A DNA stretch of 64,000 nucleotides from CBDIHP01 sp965279195 (GTDB taxonomy: Bacteria; Planctomycetota; Planctomycetia; Isosphaerales; Isosphaeraceae). Under the pieces are notes generated by a model. The model was not told where the DNA came from, searched no databases, and saw only the letters and a program-made list of their open reading frames with translations. Both the position numbers and the translations under genes were made by a program. This document shows, one piece after another, positions 49,876-57,048 of the stretch (positions are counted from its first letter, which is position 1; each line of letters starts with the position of its first letter). The stretch covers positions 186,001 to 250,000 of the forward strand of contig CBDIHP010000045.1 in NCBI GenBank assembly GCA_965279195.1, written 5' to 3'.

Positions 49876-50982
49876 TCAGTTGCTCCAGGGCGTGTAGGGC
49901 AGGCCGAAGGTCTCGGCCACCGCCTCGTTGGTCACGCGGCCCCGGTCGATGTTGATGCCGGCGGCCACGCCGGGGTTGGCGGCGGCGACCTTGTCCCAGC
50001 CGTTCCGGGCGAACTGGAGGATGTATGGGAGCGTCACGTTGTTGAGGGCGTAGGTGCTGGTGCGGCCGACGGCCCCCGGCATGTTGGTGACGCAGTAGTG
50101 GACGATGCCGTCGATGACGTAGGTCGGCTGGCGGTGGGTCGTGGGCCGGCTGGTCTCGATGCAGCCCCCCTGGTCGATGGCGACGTCGACGATCACGGCC
50201 CCCGGCTTCATCGAGGCGAGGTCCTCCTTGCGGACCAGTCGAGGGGCCCGGGCGCCGGTGATGAGGACGGCCCCGATGACCAGGTCGGCCCTCTGGATCG
50301 ACTCGCGGATGGTGTGGCGGTCGGAGTAGAGGGTGGTGACGTTGGGGGGCATGATGTCGTCGAGGTAGCGGAGCCGGTCGAGGTTGACGTCGAGGATGTA
50401 GACCGTGGCCCCGAGGCCGGCCGCGACCTTGGCGGCGTTCGAGCCGACCACGCCGCCGCCGAGGATGACGACCTCGGCCGGTGCGACGCCGGGGACCCCG
50501 GCCAGCAGGATCCCGCGCCCTTCCTGGGGCCGCTCCAGGTATTTCGCGCCCTCCTGGATCGACATCCGGCCGGCGACCTCGCTCATGGGGGTCAGCAGCG
50601 GCAGGTTGCCCTTGGTGTCGCGGAGGGTCTCGTAGGCGATGGCGGTGATGCCGCTCTTGAGGATGGCCCGGGTGAGGGCCTCCTCGGCGGCGAAGTGGAA
50701 GTAGGTGAAGAGGACCTGGCCGGGGCGGAGCTGGGGCCACTCGGCGGCCTGCGGCTCCTTGACCTTCACGACCATGTCGGCCCGCGACCAGATGGCGGTC
50801 GCGCCCGGGACGATCGTGGCCCCGGCGGCCTCGTACTGGGCGTCGGTGATCCCGCTGCCGAGCCCCGCGCCGGCCTCGACCAGGACCGTATGCCCTGTCG
50901 CCGTCAGCTCTTCCGCGCCGACGGGCAGCATGGCCACGCGGTACTCGTCCGACTTGATTTCCTTGGGGACACCGACAATCAT
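49876..50982 (-). CDS. ald: alanine dehydrogenase Ald
   Basis: NAD-dependent reversible deamination of L-alanine to pyruvate. The 368-residue protein starts MIVGVPKEIKSDEYRVAMLP (substrate-binding Arg and the VPKE motif), has VKVKEPQ with the active-site Lys and LFTYFHFAA, the NAD-binding VVILGGGVVGSNAAKVAAGLGA, and near the end IDQGGCIETSRPTTH. The ATG at 50982 gives the conserved start; a 23-residue upstream extension in frame is not conserved. It is a single gene. It is divergent from the unknown gene starting 51127. Confidence 0.97.
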   Translation of the reverse strand: MIVGVPKEIKSDEYRVAMLPVGAEELTATGHTVLVEAGAGLGSGITDAQYEAAGATIVPGATAIWSRADMVVKVKEPQAAEWPQLRPGQVLFTYFHFAAEEALTRAILKSGITAIAYETLRDTKGNLPLLTPMSEVAGRMSIQEGAKYLERPQEGRGILLAGVPGVAPAEVVILGGGVVGSNAAKVAAGLGATVYILDVNLDRLRYLDDIMPPNVTTLYSDRHTIRESIQRADLVIGAVLITGARAPRLVRKEDLASMKPGAVIVDVAIDQGGCIETSRPTTHRQPTYVIDGIVHYCVTNMPGAVGRTSTYALNNVTLPYILQFARNGWDKVAAANPGVAAGINIDRGRVTNEAVAETFGLPYTPWSN

Positions 50983-51126
50983 CGGGAGCACTCCGGCCTC
51001 GATCGGACCCTGCCCTGGCGGAAGGGGTCGCGGGAGGTCACATTGCAACAAACCTGGCCCGGGGATTCAAGCCGGGCCGCCTCGACCCGCCTCGCCTCGA
51101 CCCTCCATCCTACCAGGAGCCCCGCC

Positions 51127-52179
51127 ATGCGATCGCCCCAGGAGGCCCGCGGGCCCGTCCGCGTGGAAACCGGCGTCGGCGAGCCCATCACCATGCCCTC
51201 CGGGCGGTTCTACCCGCCGGGGACCCGGATCAAGATCGACGCCCCCGCCTACCAGGCCGCCGTCACCCTCGACGGCTACGTCTCGGGCATCGCCGCCGGC
51301 ACGTTCCTCGACAAGGCCACCGGCTCGAAGGATCTCGGCTTCGGCCTGGACATCGTCGACTTCCTCCTCGAACCCGAGAGGCCCGACGCGGTCGTCGCGA
51401 AGGATCAATATCATTTCAACGACAAGTATCACGGGGCCATCGCGAAGCGATACGTCGAGGGGCCGCAGATCTGCACCCAGGCGAAGAAACTCCCCGCGAA
51501 GGTCGGGCAGGGGAAGGATTTCGCCTCGGTCCAGCTCCACTACCGCTGGAACGTCGCGTTCGAGCCCCGAGCGAAGGCCGGGTCGATCTGGCAGCAGACA
51601 CTCGTGTTCCCCAACGAGGGCCGTTTTTTCCTCGCCGCCGACCGGGTGACCACCGTGAGCGAGTCGCCCGAGATGTTCATGCGGCTCGACTTCCCCGGGC
51701 ACATCCGGCACACCAAGGGGAACGAGTTCAAACAGATCTACCTGAGCTATCACAATCCGCAGTACTTGCCGTCGAGCGAGTTCCTCGACGACTTCACGCC
51801 CGACGCAAAGTTCCTTTATCAGCGGAAGCCGGGGCAGATCCCCGAGCGGTTCATCCGGGCCTATCAGGTGACGAAGCCCGACGGCTCGCCCGGCCCGTGG
51901 CTCGGCGGCCTCGCGCTCAATCCGGCTGATGTGTACCAGGCTTGGTGCCACCAGCGGGGCTACATCTGCTTGATCCAGGAGATTGGCGGTCGCCCGACGA
52001 AGCCCGGCGACACCTTCGGCGCCTGCTACCTGATCGGCTGGTTCGACTCGGTCGACGAGATGAACCGGGTCTACGACCGCTACAAGGGCTGGAGCGGCAT
52101 CGAGCTCCAGGGCCCTGCCGACAAGCCGACCGGCTACAAGCTCGTCAAGACAGCCGAATTGACACCGGTGTCCGTGTAG
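51127..52179 (+). CDS. hypothetical protein, about 350 residues
   Basis: I do not recognise this protein. It has no clear signal peptide or membrane segment. Visible blocks are DLGFGLDIVDFLLEPERPD, YHFNDKYHGAIAKRYVEGPQ, a central beta-rich region (WQQTLVFPNEGRFFLAADRV) and a C-terminal GACYLIGWFDSVDEMNRVYD. The aromatic-rich, beta-rich make-up recalls carbohydrate-processing or lyase folds, but no catalytic motif is evident. The ATG at 51127 follows CAGGAG and lies 145 bases from the divergent ald start. The open frame upstream runs antisense through ald and mtnA and is not coding. Confidence 0.8.
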   Translation: MRSPQEARGPVRVETGVGEPITMPSGRFYPPGTRIKIDAPAYQAAVTLDGYVSGIAAGTFLDKATGSKDLGFGLDIVDFLLEPERPDAVVAKDQYHFNDKYHGAIAKRYVEGPQICTQAKKLPAKVGQGKDFASVQLHYRWNVAFEPRAKAGSIWQQTLVFPNEGRFFLAADRVTTVSESPEMFMRLDFPGHIRHTKGNEFKQIYLSYHNPQYLPSSEFLDDFTPDAKFLYQRKPGQIPERFIRAYQVTKPDGSPGPWLGGLALNPADVYQAWCHQRGYICLIQEIGGRPTKPGDTFGACYLIGWFDSVDEMNRVYDRYKGWSGIELQGPADKPTGYKLVKTAELTPVSV

Positions 52180-52234
52180 TGTGGGCAACGCCCACCGCAA
52201 CCGATGATGGAACCGAATCCGTTCGAAAGTTCAA

Positions 52235-52279
52235 CCGACCGGACCGTATGGGGAATGTCCCCAAACACGGTTCGGTCGG
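52235..52279. terminator. long composite hairpin between convergent genes
   Basis: The outer stem of 13 bp (ccgaccggaccgt against acggttcggtcgg, one G-T pair) is followed by a small internal loop and an inner stem gggga/tcccc with a 3-base loop. It lies between stops at 52179 and 52349. There is no T-tract. Confidence 0.55.
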
Positions 52280-52348
52280 ACGTTGTGGTGGGCGGTGGCC
52301 CTACCGGGCGGCATGAGCGATCACATCCGTGGCTCGGTCGGATGCTCG

Positions 52349-52561
52349 TCAGGCCTTGGGCTTCTTCTTTTCGCGCGAGGCCCGCCAGTCGGTCAGCAGC
52401 GCCTTGAGTTCCTCGTGGGTGACGCCGGCGTGGTCTTCGGTGGCGTTCCAGCGGGTGAGGATCTCCTTGAGGCGGTCGCGGAGCGGCCCCTTGGGGAGGA
52501 AACGGCCCTGGAACTTCTTCATCACCTTCAGACGCGGATCGGACGGGAATTCGGGAGGCAT
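52349..52561 (-). CDS. small basic hypothetical protein
   Basis: A 70-residue protein, basic and mostly helical: RLKVMKKFQGRFLPKGPLRD, DRLKEILTRWNATEDHAG, then THEELKALLTDWRASREKKK. It starts with ATG at 52561. There is no known domain. The amphipathic helices and Lys-rich tail could bind nucleic acid or protein. It lies between a long hairpin and an exported-protein gene on the same strand. It is a plausible real gene because its codon use fits the region, but evidence is limited. Confidence 0.65.
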   Translation of the reverse strand: MPPEFPSDPRLKVMKKFQGRFLPKGPLRDRLKEILTRWNATEDHAGVTHEELKALLTDWRASREKKKPKA

Positions 52562-52736
52562 CGCGCGACCTGGCCTTTTGGCTTCGAGTCTATGCCGGGA
52601 GGACGGGCGGTCGGGGCGGGTGCGGACTCAGAACACGCCCACCCAACCCGTCTGGGGAGGTTTCCCCACCGCCGGCGACATCCGGCGGAAGGGAAGACCA
52701 TAGCAGAAAGACCCGCTCCCCGGCAACCTCGGCCGG

Positions 52737-53585
52737 TCAGCTCTTGACCTGGATCTTGATCGTGGTCGAGGCGCTCACGGGGCTGAGGAAGCCCGCCTCG
52801 TTGGCCTGGACCCGGAACTCGTAGGACCCGTTGGCGAACGGCACGGTGGACTGGATGCTGTAGCTGCCGTTCTTGCTGGTCATGGCGGTCCCGATGATGT
52901 TGCCGCCCGAGTCGAGCAGGTTCATCTGGACGTTGGCGGCGTAGGAGCCCTGGAAGATCGGGTTGGCGAGCTTCGAGGTGTTCGAACCGCCGCCCCGACT
53001 CGACGAGCTGAGGATCGGCTTGTTGGGCTTGGCCAGCGGCTTGCCGACCTGCAAGGTGCGCTGGAGGATGAACGCGTAGTCGTTGCCGGCGACGTGGGAG
53101 GGCGTCTGCCCCTCGTATCCGACCTGGACGATCTGATCCACACCCTGCTGGATCTGTTGCGCGATCGCCGGCGACGCCCCGGCCGATTCGAGCACGGCCT
53201 CGAACTTCTGGCTGACCTGCTGGGCCTCGGTCCGGCTGATGGACTGATCCGCCAGCGCCCCGCGGAGCGAGACGTTGAAGTTGGTGACCGTCTGCTGGTT
53301 CGCCTGCTGCAGCTTGGTCATCAGGATCGTCAGGTTCGACTGGATCTGAGTGACCGCCGCCTGGGGCAATTTGCGGTTCGGGGCGTAGGAGAGCAGGATC
53401 GACGGGATCCGCTCGATCTGGGTGAGTTTGTCCGAGATCGACTCGGGGAGCCCGGACGAAGAGCTCGTGCCGGTGCTGGTATTGGTGGTCGAGGTCGCAG
53501 AGACCGTCGTCGGCTTGGCGGTGCTGAGGAGCTGACGGCCTTCGAGGCCATCGATCGTGGGCGTGAACCGTCGGCGGCGTTCCAT
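52737..53585 (-). CDS. exported protein with LEPR-XLL-like N-terminus
   Basis: A 282-residue protein. The N-terminus is RRRFTPTIDGLEGRQLLS, again a form of the LEPR-XLL signal of planctomycete exported proteins. A Ser/Thr-rich linker (residues 20-45), a helical domain of about 130 residues (SDKLTQIERIPSILLSYAP and FEAVLESAGASPAIAQQIQQ), and a C-terminal beta domain of about 90 residues (GSYSIQSTVPFANGSYEFRV) follow. The beta domain resembles that at the end of the dockerin protein at 16.6 kb. It starts with ATG at 53585. It is probably surface-bound; its function is unknown. Confidence 0.8.
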   Translation of the reverse strand: MERRRRFTPTIDGLEGRQLLSTAKPTTVSATSTTNTSTGTSSSSGLPESISDKLTQIERIPSILLSYAPNRKLPQAAVTQIQSNLTILMTKLQQANQQTVTNFNVSLRGALADQSISRTEAQQVSQKFEAVLESAGASPAIAQQIQQGVDQIVQVGYEGQTPSHVAGNDYAFILQRTLQVGKPLAKPNKPILSSSSRGGGSNTSKLANPIFQGSYAANVQMNLLDSGGNIIGTAMTSKNGSYSIQSTVPFANGSYEFRVQANEAGFLSPVSASTTIKIQVKS

Positions 53586-53761
53586 CGCGCGACTCTCCAG
53601 GGGTCGGGTCGGACGTCAGCCATCCCAGCCCGAAGGAAGGGGGCGGACTCAATCGCCCATCGGCTTGATGTCGGATCCTGGAGCAACCCACGACGGACAA
53701 GACGCGGGTTCTTTAGCAAATCCGGGGGAATCGGGCCAGATCAGTTGTTGGCCGGCGAGGC

Positions 53762-54331
53762 TCAGCCCGGGAGGAGCCCGCGCTTCTCCAGGAGCATCCG
53801 CAGGTAGGACCGGGGCTCGACGTCGAACACGCCCAGCTCGGCCGCGAGGCCCTGGACGGCCCACTGGGCGGCGGGGAGGTCGCCCTCGTCGTTCGCAATG
53901 GTCTCGATCTCGACGAAGTCGCCCAGCTCCTCGGCCCGGTCGAGCGTGACGTGGAGGGTCCGACCGGCCCGCTCGATCTCGGCCGACCGTCGCTCCTTCC
54001 GGACGTAGGCCACCTCGACGAAGCTCAGCCTCTGGAACAATTGACGGAACGAACCCACCGCGGCATCGCCGGAGCCGACTTCGATCTCAATCTCTTCCCT
54101 GGTCTTGACTTCCGACCCGAGTTTGGGCCCCTTGTAGGTCAGCTTGACCGCGTCCCCCTCCCGGCGGACCCGGAAGGCCTCGCCGGATGCGGCGAAGTCG
54201 CGTTTGGGGTGGTTGAGGTAGAGATCCTCGTTCGGGACCGGCCCGGAGAACTCGCAACCGAGCGCCTCGGCACGCGATTGGAACCCGGCGAGGTCGGCGA
54301 CGCGGTACTTGTTCTCGATCTCGAAGGCCAT
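53762..54331 (-). CDS. class IV adenylate cyclase / CYTH domain protein
   Basis: A 189-residue protein of the CYTH superfamily. It starts with the ExExK signature (Glu4, Glu6, Lys8 in FEIENKYRV), and has FRVRREGDAVKLTYKGPK, TREEIEIEV, RKERRSAEIERAG and LGDFVEIET, which build the triphosphate tunnel with basic and acidic residues. Members make cAMP from ATP or hydrolyse inorganic or thiamine triphosphate. The match to class IV (CyaB type) is good, but activity cannot be told from sequence. It starts with ATG at 54331, divergent from the SPFH gene. Confidence 0.9.
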   Translation of the reverse strand: MAFEIENKYRVADLAGFQSRAEALGCEFSGPVPNEDLYLNHPKRDFAASGEAFRVRREGDAVKLTYKGPKLGSEVKTREEIEIEVGSGDAAVGSFRQLFQRLSFVEVAYVRKERRSAEIERAGRTLHVTLDRAEELGDFVEIETIANDEGDLPAAQWAVQGLAAELGVFDVEPRSYLRMLLEKRGLLPG

Positions 54332-54540
54332 TGGGTTTGTTCCCGTACTTTTTTGGGGGACCTCCGCAATAACGGCGTCGGCGAGCGAATAGACTACGCG
54401 AAACCCGGCGGCGGATCACTCTCCCCAATCGAAACCTCGCGCCGAACGACCGGGTCCTGGGAGCGGGTGGTGACGGGGGCCGGCCAACGTGGACCGGCAC
54501 TCCTTGAGGCCCGCGAAATGGGGGATGACAGGAGTTGGAC

Positions 54541-56802
54541 GTGGTTGCCGCACCCTTCTGGGTCGTCGGTGGCGTCTGGGCGCTGAGCGATTCGGCCGTC
54601 CTGGCCGGCGGGATCGTCATCGGCTCCCTGGTGTTCGGGGTGATCCTGCTCGGCGAGTTGCTGGGCCTGCGTTACATCTCGAACAACCGGGTCGGAATCG
54701 TGGAGAAGTTGTGGTCGTTCCGGGGCTCGGTCCTCGACGGCCGGATCATGGCCCTCAATGGCGAGGCGGGCTTCCAGGCCGATGTGCTCCGAGGTGGCCT
54801 CCACTTCGGCTTCTGGCGCTGGCAGTACCGGATCCACAAGGTCGCCCTGGTGACCGTGCCGCAGGGCAAGGTCGGGTACGTCTACGCCCGCGACGGCGAG
54901 CCGCTCTCCCCCAGCCAGACCCTCGGCCGGGTCTCGGCCAGCAACAACTTCCAGGACGCGCGGGGATTCCTTGTCGGCGAACGCACCGGTCCCGAAAACG
55001 AGCCGGTGATCGGCCAGCGCGGTCGCCAGCGGGCGATCCTCCGCGAGGGCGTCTACGCGATCAACCTGTCGCTGTTCCTGGTCATCACCGAGGATCGGGT
55101 CTTCCGGCTCGAGTTCGAGGGCCAGAAGGAACTCGCCGCGCTTGTGAGCTGGCAGAATGAGCTGAGGGCGCTCGACGGCTTCAGCCCGCTGGTGATCGGT
55201 GCCCCGATCCTGGCGGCTGACCCGCTCCATCCCGAGAAGCAAATCGCGGTCGACTCGATGGGCATCGTCACCGTCCACGACGGACCGACCCTCTCCCCCG
55301 GCGAGATCATCGCCCCGGCCGTCGGCTCGGATCGGAACGACAAGCACTTCCACAACAACTACCAGGATCCCGAGGCCTTCCTGCTGGCGGGCGGCCGCCG
55401 CGGCCGGCAGTACGTGCCCCTGATCGACGGCACCTATTTCATCAACCGATGGTTCGCCACCGTCGAGGTCGTGCCCAAGACGGTCGTGCCGATCGGCTAC
55501 GTCGGCGTCGTCGTCAGCTACTACGGGCGGGTCGGCCAGGACGTCTCCGGAGATGCCTTCCGGCACGGCGAGCGCGTCGCCGAGGGCGAGCGCGGCGTCC
55601 TCGAACGGCCGTTCGGGCCGGGCAAGTACCCGTTCAACACCTACGCCGGCAACATCATCCTGGTGCCGACGACCAACTTCGTCCTGCACTGGGTCACCGG
55701 CCGGAGCGAGACCCACCGCTACGACGAGAGCCTCAAGTCGATCGACCTCGTCACCCGCGACGCCTACGAGACCAGCCTGCCGCTGTCCGTCGTCGTCCAC
55801 ATCGACTATCAGCGCGCGCCGAGCGTCATCCAGCGGTTCGGGGATGTGAAGAAGCTCATCACCCAGACCCTCGACCCGATGCTCAGCGCCTACTTCCGGG
55901 ACGTCGCCCACCGTAAGACCATGCTGCAGCTCCTCCAGGAGCGCGATGACATCCAGCGCGAAGGACGCGACGAGCTGAGGCGGAAGTTCCACGACTTCGA
56001 CATCGAGTGCGTGGACGTCCTGATCGGCAAGCCCAATACCTCGGACATCGGCGGCAGCAAGATCGAAGACCTGCTCGAACAGCTCCGGCTCCGTCAGCTC
56101 TCGATCGAACAGATCGAGACCTTCGAGCGGCAGCGGGCGGCGTCCGAGAAGCTCAAGACCCTGCACGAGGCCCAGGCCCACGCCCAGATGCAGACCCAAC
56201 TGACCAACTCCCTGGTCAACGTCCGCATCGCCGAGAACGAGGGCGAGGCCGCGCTCGCCAGGGCGAGGAAGCAGGCCGAGCAGTTGGTCGTGACCGCCGA
56301 GGCCGAGAGTCGCCAGCGCGTGCTGGCCGGTCGAGGCGAGGGCTCGCGATTGCTCCAGGTCGGTCTGTCCGAGGCGGCGGTCTTGCTCCGGAAGATCGAG
56401 AGCTACTCCGACCCCCGACTTTACGCACTGGCGCAGGTCGTGGAGCGGCTCTCGCAGTCGTCGCAGCCGCTCGTGCCCGAACGGGTGTTCATGGCCGGAG
56501 GCGTTGGCGACCCCTCCTCGGCCTCGGGCACGTCGGCGGGGCAGGGGGTCCTCGGACTGCTCCTCAGCCTGCTCGTCGCCGAGAAATCCGGCTTCGACCT
56601 CAACGGCGGGGACACCACGAGCCCCGGCCAGGGGAGCCTCAAGGAACTCGCCGACCGCCTCGCGCAGCAGGCCATGAGCGCCCTGCAGGACTCGGTCGAA
56701 TCGGCCCAGGCCCTTTCCGAAGCGGCCGCCGCGGCCCCGTCCGGCGAAGAACCGTTCGACATCACCCAGGCCCGCCGCCTGCCGGAATCCAACGGGGTAT
56801 AA
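54541..56802 (+). CDS. large SPFH/band 7 (flotillin-like) membrane protein
   Basis: A 753-residue protein. One N-terminal membrane segment (ILAGGIVIGSLVFGVILLGELL-like, about 18-42) is followed by a long SPFH region (about 60-500, with YVGVVVSYYGRVGQDVSGD and TNFVLHWVTGRSETHRYDES), then a charged helix-rich part that should form a coiled coil (RIAENEGEAALARARKQAEQ) and a Gly/Ser-rich tail with further helices. This is flotillin-like, but about 200 residues longer than typical flotillins. The GTG at 54541 has AGGAG 6-7 bases upstream and is preferred to a TTG two codons before. It may organise membrane microdomains. It is divergent from the CYTH gene. Confidence 0.85.
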   Translation: MVAAPFWVVGGVWALSDSAVLAGGIVIGSLVFGVILLGELLGLRYISNNRVGIVEKLWSFRGSVLDGRIMALNGEAGFQADVLRGGLHFGFWRWQYRIHKVALVTVPQGKVGYVYARDGEPLSPSQTLGRVSASNNFQDARGFLVGERTGPENEPVIGQRGRQRAILREGVYAINLSLFLVITEDRVFRLEFEGQKELAALVSWQNELRALDGFSPLVIGAPILAADPLHPEKQIAVDSMGIVTVHDGPTLSPGEIIAPAVGSDRNDKHFHNNYQDPEAFLLAGGRRGRQYVPLIDGTYFINRWFATVEVVPKTVVPIGYVGVVVSYYGRVGQDVSGDAFRHGERVAEGERGVLERPFGPGKYPFNTYAGNIILVPTTNFVLHWVTGRSETHRYDESLKSIDLVTRDAYETSLPLSVVVHIDYQRAPSVIQRFGDVKKLITQTLDPMLSAYFRDVAHRKTMLQLLQERDDIQREGRDELRRKFHDFDIECVDVLIGKPNTSDIGGSKIEDLLEQLRLRQLSIEQIETFERQRAASEKLKTLHEAQAHAQMQTQLTNSLVNVRIAENEGEAALARARKQAEQLVVTAEAESRQRVLAGRGEGSRLLQVGLSEAAVLLRKIESYSDPRLYALAQVVERLSQSSQPLVPERVFMAGGVGDPSSASGTSAGQGVLGLLLSLLVAEKSGFDLNGGDTTSPGQGSLKELADRLAQQAMSALQDSVESAQALSEAAAAAPSGEEPFDITQARRLPESNGV

Positions 56803-56873
56803 CAATCGGGATCGTGGTCGGGGCTCGCCCAGAGCCCCGGCCCATCGGCTCCGGCACCTTCCGGTTCGATCCA

Positions 56874-56910
56874 CTGCCCCGGGTTCCTCCCCAGGAGGAA
56901 CCCGGGGCAG
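56874..56910 (+). terminator. 17-bp perfect hairpin after the SPFH gene
   Basis: Arms ctgccccgggttcctcc and ggaggaacccggggcag around loop cca. It is located 72 bases after the SPFH stop. There is no T-tract, but the stem is very stable. Confidence 0.75.
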
Positions 56911-57048
56911 CGTCGGTTGCGGGTGCAGCGGGTCGAACTCCCCAGGAACTTGGATGCATGCCCGCTTTTTTCTACCGGGTTGGACAGTCCGTCGATAAAC
57001 TCATGACGTTGCCATGTTGTCTCCCGATGACCAGGTGGGGCCGCGGAC

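Noticed and set aside
48796..51126. In-frame extension of the 51127 gene far upstream
   Set aside because: It runs antisense through mtnA, the acidic gene and ald, and the extension has no recognisable domains; the ATG at 51127 with a Shine-Dalgarno sequence is a better start.
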